Below are positions 61,828-64,000 of a DNA stretch of 64,000 bases, piece after piece. A program made the translations under genes and the position numbers. Location of the stretch: the NCBI RefSeq assembly GCF_003626535.1, contig NZ_RBAL01000011.1:124001-188000 (forward strand). The letters are read 5' to 3'. This stretch comes from Streptomyces hoynatensis. GTDB lineage: Bacteria > Actinomycetota > Actinomycetes > Streptomycetales > Streptomycetaceae. Within the stretch, counting starts at the first letter, position 1, and the number at the start of each line of letters is the position of its first letter. The notes under the pieces are model-generated. The model did no database searches. It was not told the DNA's origin and saw only the letters and a list, made by a program, of their open reading frames with translations.

Positions 61828-63030
61828 ATGACGCCCCCCACCGCCCCAGAGCCCGTCCCGGCCGGGGCCGCACTCGCGCAAGGCCCCCGGCGCATCGAGG
61901 GGCTGCTGCTCGGGCTGGCGGCCGGCGACGCCGCCGGCTGGCCCGCCGGGCGGCACCGGGCCGCCCGGCTGCCCGACTGGACCCGGCGGCTGACCCGGGA
62001 ACTCGACACCTTCGCCGAGCAGAACGCCACCACCACGCTGCCGGTGCCGATCGCGCTGAACCAGCCCTCGGAGCCGCTGCGCCTCGGCCCCTCGGACGAC
62101 GCCGAGTGGGCGGCGTTCACGGCGCTGGCCGTCCTGTCGGCCACCGCCTCCGGCGGCACCGACCTGCCGGCCGGGCAGCGGGTGCGTTCGGCGCTCTCCC
62201 TGTCGTGGAACGCGCTGGCCGACGAGGTCGCCGCGGCGGCCGACCGGGCCGACGAGATCGAGTCGGCGCAGATCCCGCTGCGGGCGCGGATCTCCGTGCG
62301 GGCCGGCCTGGGCAACCTGGCCGCGGGACTGCGCCCGCCCGCCACCGGCCACGACAACCCGCACTACTTCGACGACGCGGCCTGCGTGCGGGCGGCCGTG
62401 CTGGCCGTCGTCCACCCGGGCGAGCCGGAACTGGCCGCGGATCTGGCCGAGTTCGACGCCAGGTACACCCAGGACGGCGACGGGGTGCACGGGGCGCGGG
62501 CGATGGCGGCGGCGGTGGCCGCGGCCCTCGGCGGCGCGCCGATCGACGCCTGCGTGGACGCCGCGCTGCGGCAGCTTCCGGAGAACACCGAGATCCGCCG
62601 CAACGCCCTGCACGCCGTGGATCTTGGCAGGGCGGCGGCAGCGGCCAGGCCGGGCCTGCCCGGCAACGCCTTCGCCCTGGTCCCCGTGCTCGAACACGAG
62701 ATCGTCGACCACGTCTACAGCTACGGCATCGCGGCGGCCGAGACCCTGCCGGTGGCGCTCGCGGTGGCCACCGCCGCGGCGGGCTCGGTCACCGAGGCCG
62801 TGCCGAGCGCGGCCTGCCTGTCGCGGGTCGCCGACTCGGCGCCCGCGCTGGCGGGCGCCCTCACCGGCGTGGTCGGGGGCGCCGAGTCGCTGCCGGCCAC
62901 CTGGCGCAGCGCCTGCCGCTCGCTGGCGGGCTGCGCGCTGCCGCAGCTCGCGGGCACCGACCTGGTCGAGATCGCGGAACAGCTCGCCCACAACCCCCTC
63001 ACCGCCGCCCAGGAAGGACCTCTCGCATGA
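61828..63030 (+). CDS. ADP-ribosylglycohydrolase family protein, copy 2, altered metal site
   Basis: 400 residues from ATG 61828, with GAAGGAC upstream; GTG 61693 would overlap the previous stop and add 45 low-complexity residues. GLLLGLAAGDAAGWP and PSDDAEWAAF mark the family, but the usual TDDTE is SDDAE (Asp90, Asp91), and the C-terminal GRDADT is SRVADS: the first Asp is Val334 while Asp336 stays. One magnesium ligand is thus missing, so it could be a weak enzyme, have changed chemistry, or act as a binding subunit. Confidence 0.85.
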   Translation: MTPPTAPEPVPAGAALAQGPRRIEGLLLGLAAGDAAGWPAGRHRAARLPDWTRRLTRELDTFAEQNATTTLPVPIALNQPSEPLRLGPSDDAEWAAFTALAVLSATASGGTDLPAGQRVRSALSLSWNALADEVAAAADRADEIESAQIPLRARISVRAGLGNLAAGLRPPATGHDNPHYFDDAACVRAAVLAVVHPGEPELAADLAEFDARYTQDGDGVHGARAMAAAVAAALGGAPIDACVDAALRQLPENTEIRRNALHAVDLGRAAAAARPGLPGNAFALVPVLEHEIVDHVYSYGIAAAETLPVALAVATAAAGSVTEAVPSAACLSRVADSAPALAGALTGVVGGAESLPATWRSACRSLAGCALPQLAGTDLVEIAEQLAHNPLTAAQEGPLA

Positions 63031-64000
63031 GCACCACCACCGCCGCCCCGTCCGTACTCGCCCCCACGCTGGAGGACCGCTGCGCCGGCGCCCTGGTGGG
63101 CGCGGCGGTCGGGGACGCGCTCGGCGGCCCGGTCGAGGGCTGGGCCCCCGAGGCCATCGTGGAACGCCACGGCGGCCGGGTCCGCGGCATCGTCGAGCCG
63201 TTCCACAAGGACAAGTGGCGCACCGCCAGGCCGATCGCGCCCTACCACAAGGGCGACGGGCACGTCACCGACGACACCCTGATGACGCACGCCCTGGTCC
63301 GGGTCTACGAGAAGGTGCGCGACCACCTGGACGCGTACGCCGTCGCCGACCACCTGGTGCCCGACCTGATCACCACCCCGCGCTGGGTGCCGGAACTCGG
63401 CGCCGAGGTGCTGCCGTTGCAGCGGATCTTCCTGGCCGAGAAGTGGATCGTGGCCCGCATCCACTACGGCCACGTCGACCCGCGCGAGGCGGGCGTGGGC
63501 AACATCGTGAACTGCGGGGCCGCGATGTACATGGCGCCGGTCGGCCTGGTCAACGCGGGCAATCCGCGCGGCGCCTACGCCGAGGCGCTGGATGTGGCGG
63601 GCGCCCACCAGTCCTCCTACGGCCGGGAGGCGGCCGGGGTGTTCGCGGCGGCGGTGGCCGCGGCCTGCGCGCCGGGCGCCACGCCCGAGTCCGTCGTCGA
63701 GGAGGCGCTCGGCCTGGCGAAGGACGGGACCAGGGCCGCCATCGAGGCGGTGTGCGAAACGGCCGCCCGCTTCGAGGACTTCGAGGAGGCGCTGGCGCCG
63801 CTGCGGGCCGCGGTCGCCCCCTTCGACACGGTGGGCCCCGACTACCGCAACCCCTCGCTCGGGGCGCGCCGCCCCTCCCGGCTGCACGCCATCGAGGAGC
63901 TGCCGATCGCGCTGGGGATGCTGCTCGTGGGGCGCGGCGACTACCGGCACACGGTGCTGGGCGCGGTCAACTACGGCCGGGACTGCGACTCGATCGCCAC
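63027..64000 (+). CDS. ADP-ribosylglycohydrolase family protein, copy 3 (partial, runs off the right edge)
   Basis: At least 324 residues from ATG 63027, with GGAAGGACC upstream and a 4-base overlap with copy 2. GALVGAAVGDALGGPVEG opens the fold; VTDDTLM has Asp82 and Asp83; GRDCDSIA at the edge supplies the C-terminal metal motif. Both metal motifs are intact. It is longer in the middle than copy 1, with EKWIVARIHYGHVDPREAGVGN, resembling a different subfamily. The end of the gene and the next genes lie outside the window. Confidence 0.92.
   Translation, partial: MSTTTAAPSVLAPTLEDRCAGALVGAAVGDALGGPVEGWAPEAIVERHGGRVRGIVEPFHKDKWRTARPIAPYHKGDGHVTDDTLMTHALVRVYEKVRDHLDAYAVADHLVPDLITTPRWVPELGAEVLPLQRIFLAEKWIVARIHYGHVDPREAGVGNIVNCGAAMYMAPVGLVNAGNPRGAYAEALDVAGAHQSSYGREAAGVFAAAVAAACAPGATPESVVEEALGLAKDGTRAAIEAVCETAARFEDFEEALAPLRAAVAPFDTVGPDYRNPSLGARRPSRLHAIEELPIALGMLLVGRGDYRHTVLGAVNYGRDCDSIA

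Noticed and set aside
1..64000. CRISPR arrays, tRNA or rRNA genes, insertion sequences, attachment sites
   Set aside because: No regularly spaced repeats, no cloverleaf or rRNA sequence, and no transposase or integrase motif was recognised in the translated genes.

Overview
The window looks like a Streptomyces chromosome or a very close relative. It is very GC-rich, with dense head-to-tail operons, many GTG starts, and ATGA/GTGA stop-start overlaps. Gene families include GntR, LacI, XRE and Lrp regulators, lipoprotein-dependent sugar ABC importers and a CebR-type operator. No rRNA, tRNA, CRISPR array, insertion sequence or replication origin was seen. Both window edges cut genes.

Layout. (1) 1-6710, minus strand: a sugar-decoration operon with a GT4-like glycosyltransferase (partial), a GT9 heptosyltransferase-like enzyme, a GmhB-type heptose bisphosphate phosphatase, a GT2, a NodU/CmcH-type carbamoyltransferase and an SDR nucleotide-sugar epimerase/decarboxylase. 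This fits a carbamoylated, heptose-containing glycan or glycoside. (2) 6960-12207, plus: two SDR proteins, a zinc alcohol dehydrogenase and an MFS exporter. (3) 12224-16019, minus: a small helical protein, a 707-aa protein with a WXG-like N-terminus, and two tandem-duplicated lipoproteins. A decayed paralogous copy of this cassette lies at 53788-55986. (4) 16321-18803: DUF5996, a VOC protein and a GntR/UTRA regulator divergent from the next operon.

(5) 19071-35980, plus: the largest operon. It holds a complete ABC sugar importer (binding lipoprotein, two permeases, ATPase), a PHP-type metallohydrolase, an IolE-like isomerase, a Gfo/Idh/MocA dehydrogenase, a GH38 alpha-mannosidase, IolC, a Cgl0159-type aldolase, IolB, IolD and IolA/MmsA. 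Together these could take inositol to acetyl-CoA and C3 products. The mannosidase and PHP enzyme suggest the imported substrate is a mannosylated and/or phosphorylated inositol rather than free inositol. (6) 36332-49112: mostly single genes, including a membrane Ser/Thr kinase, DUF488, a family 5 uracil-DNA glycosylase, a ferredoxin-reductase-like flavoprotein, a bicovalent FAD oxidase, an XRE regulator with two small Cys-rich partners, three-gene-scale metabolic enzymes, Lrp/AsnC and CutA.

(7) 49494-53303: a secreted CBM35-GH26-CBM2 beta-mannanase behind a perfect 14-bp CebR box, and an ABC exporter behind a different LacI-type box. (8) 56288-64000, plus: a LacI regulator behind a 33-bp near-perfect palindrome, two permeases, a binding lipoprotein and three consecutive ADP-ribosylglycohydrolase-family genes. 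The middle one lacks a conserved metal-site residue and the third is cut by the window edge. No ATPase is seen, so a shared MsiK-type ATPase is likely.

The observations most worth following are the mannosyl-inositol hypothesis for region 5, the importer plus triple ADP-ribosylglycohydrolase operon, and the two WXG-like/lipoprotein cassettes, one intact and one decayed.
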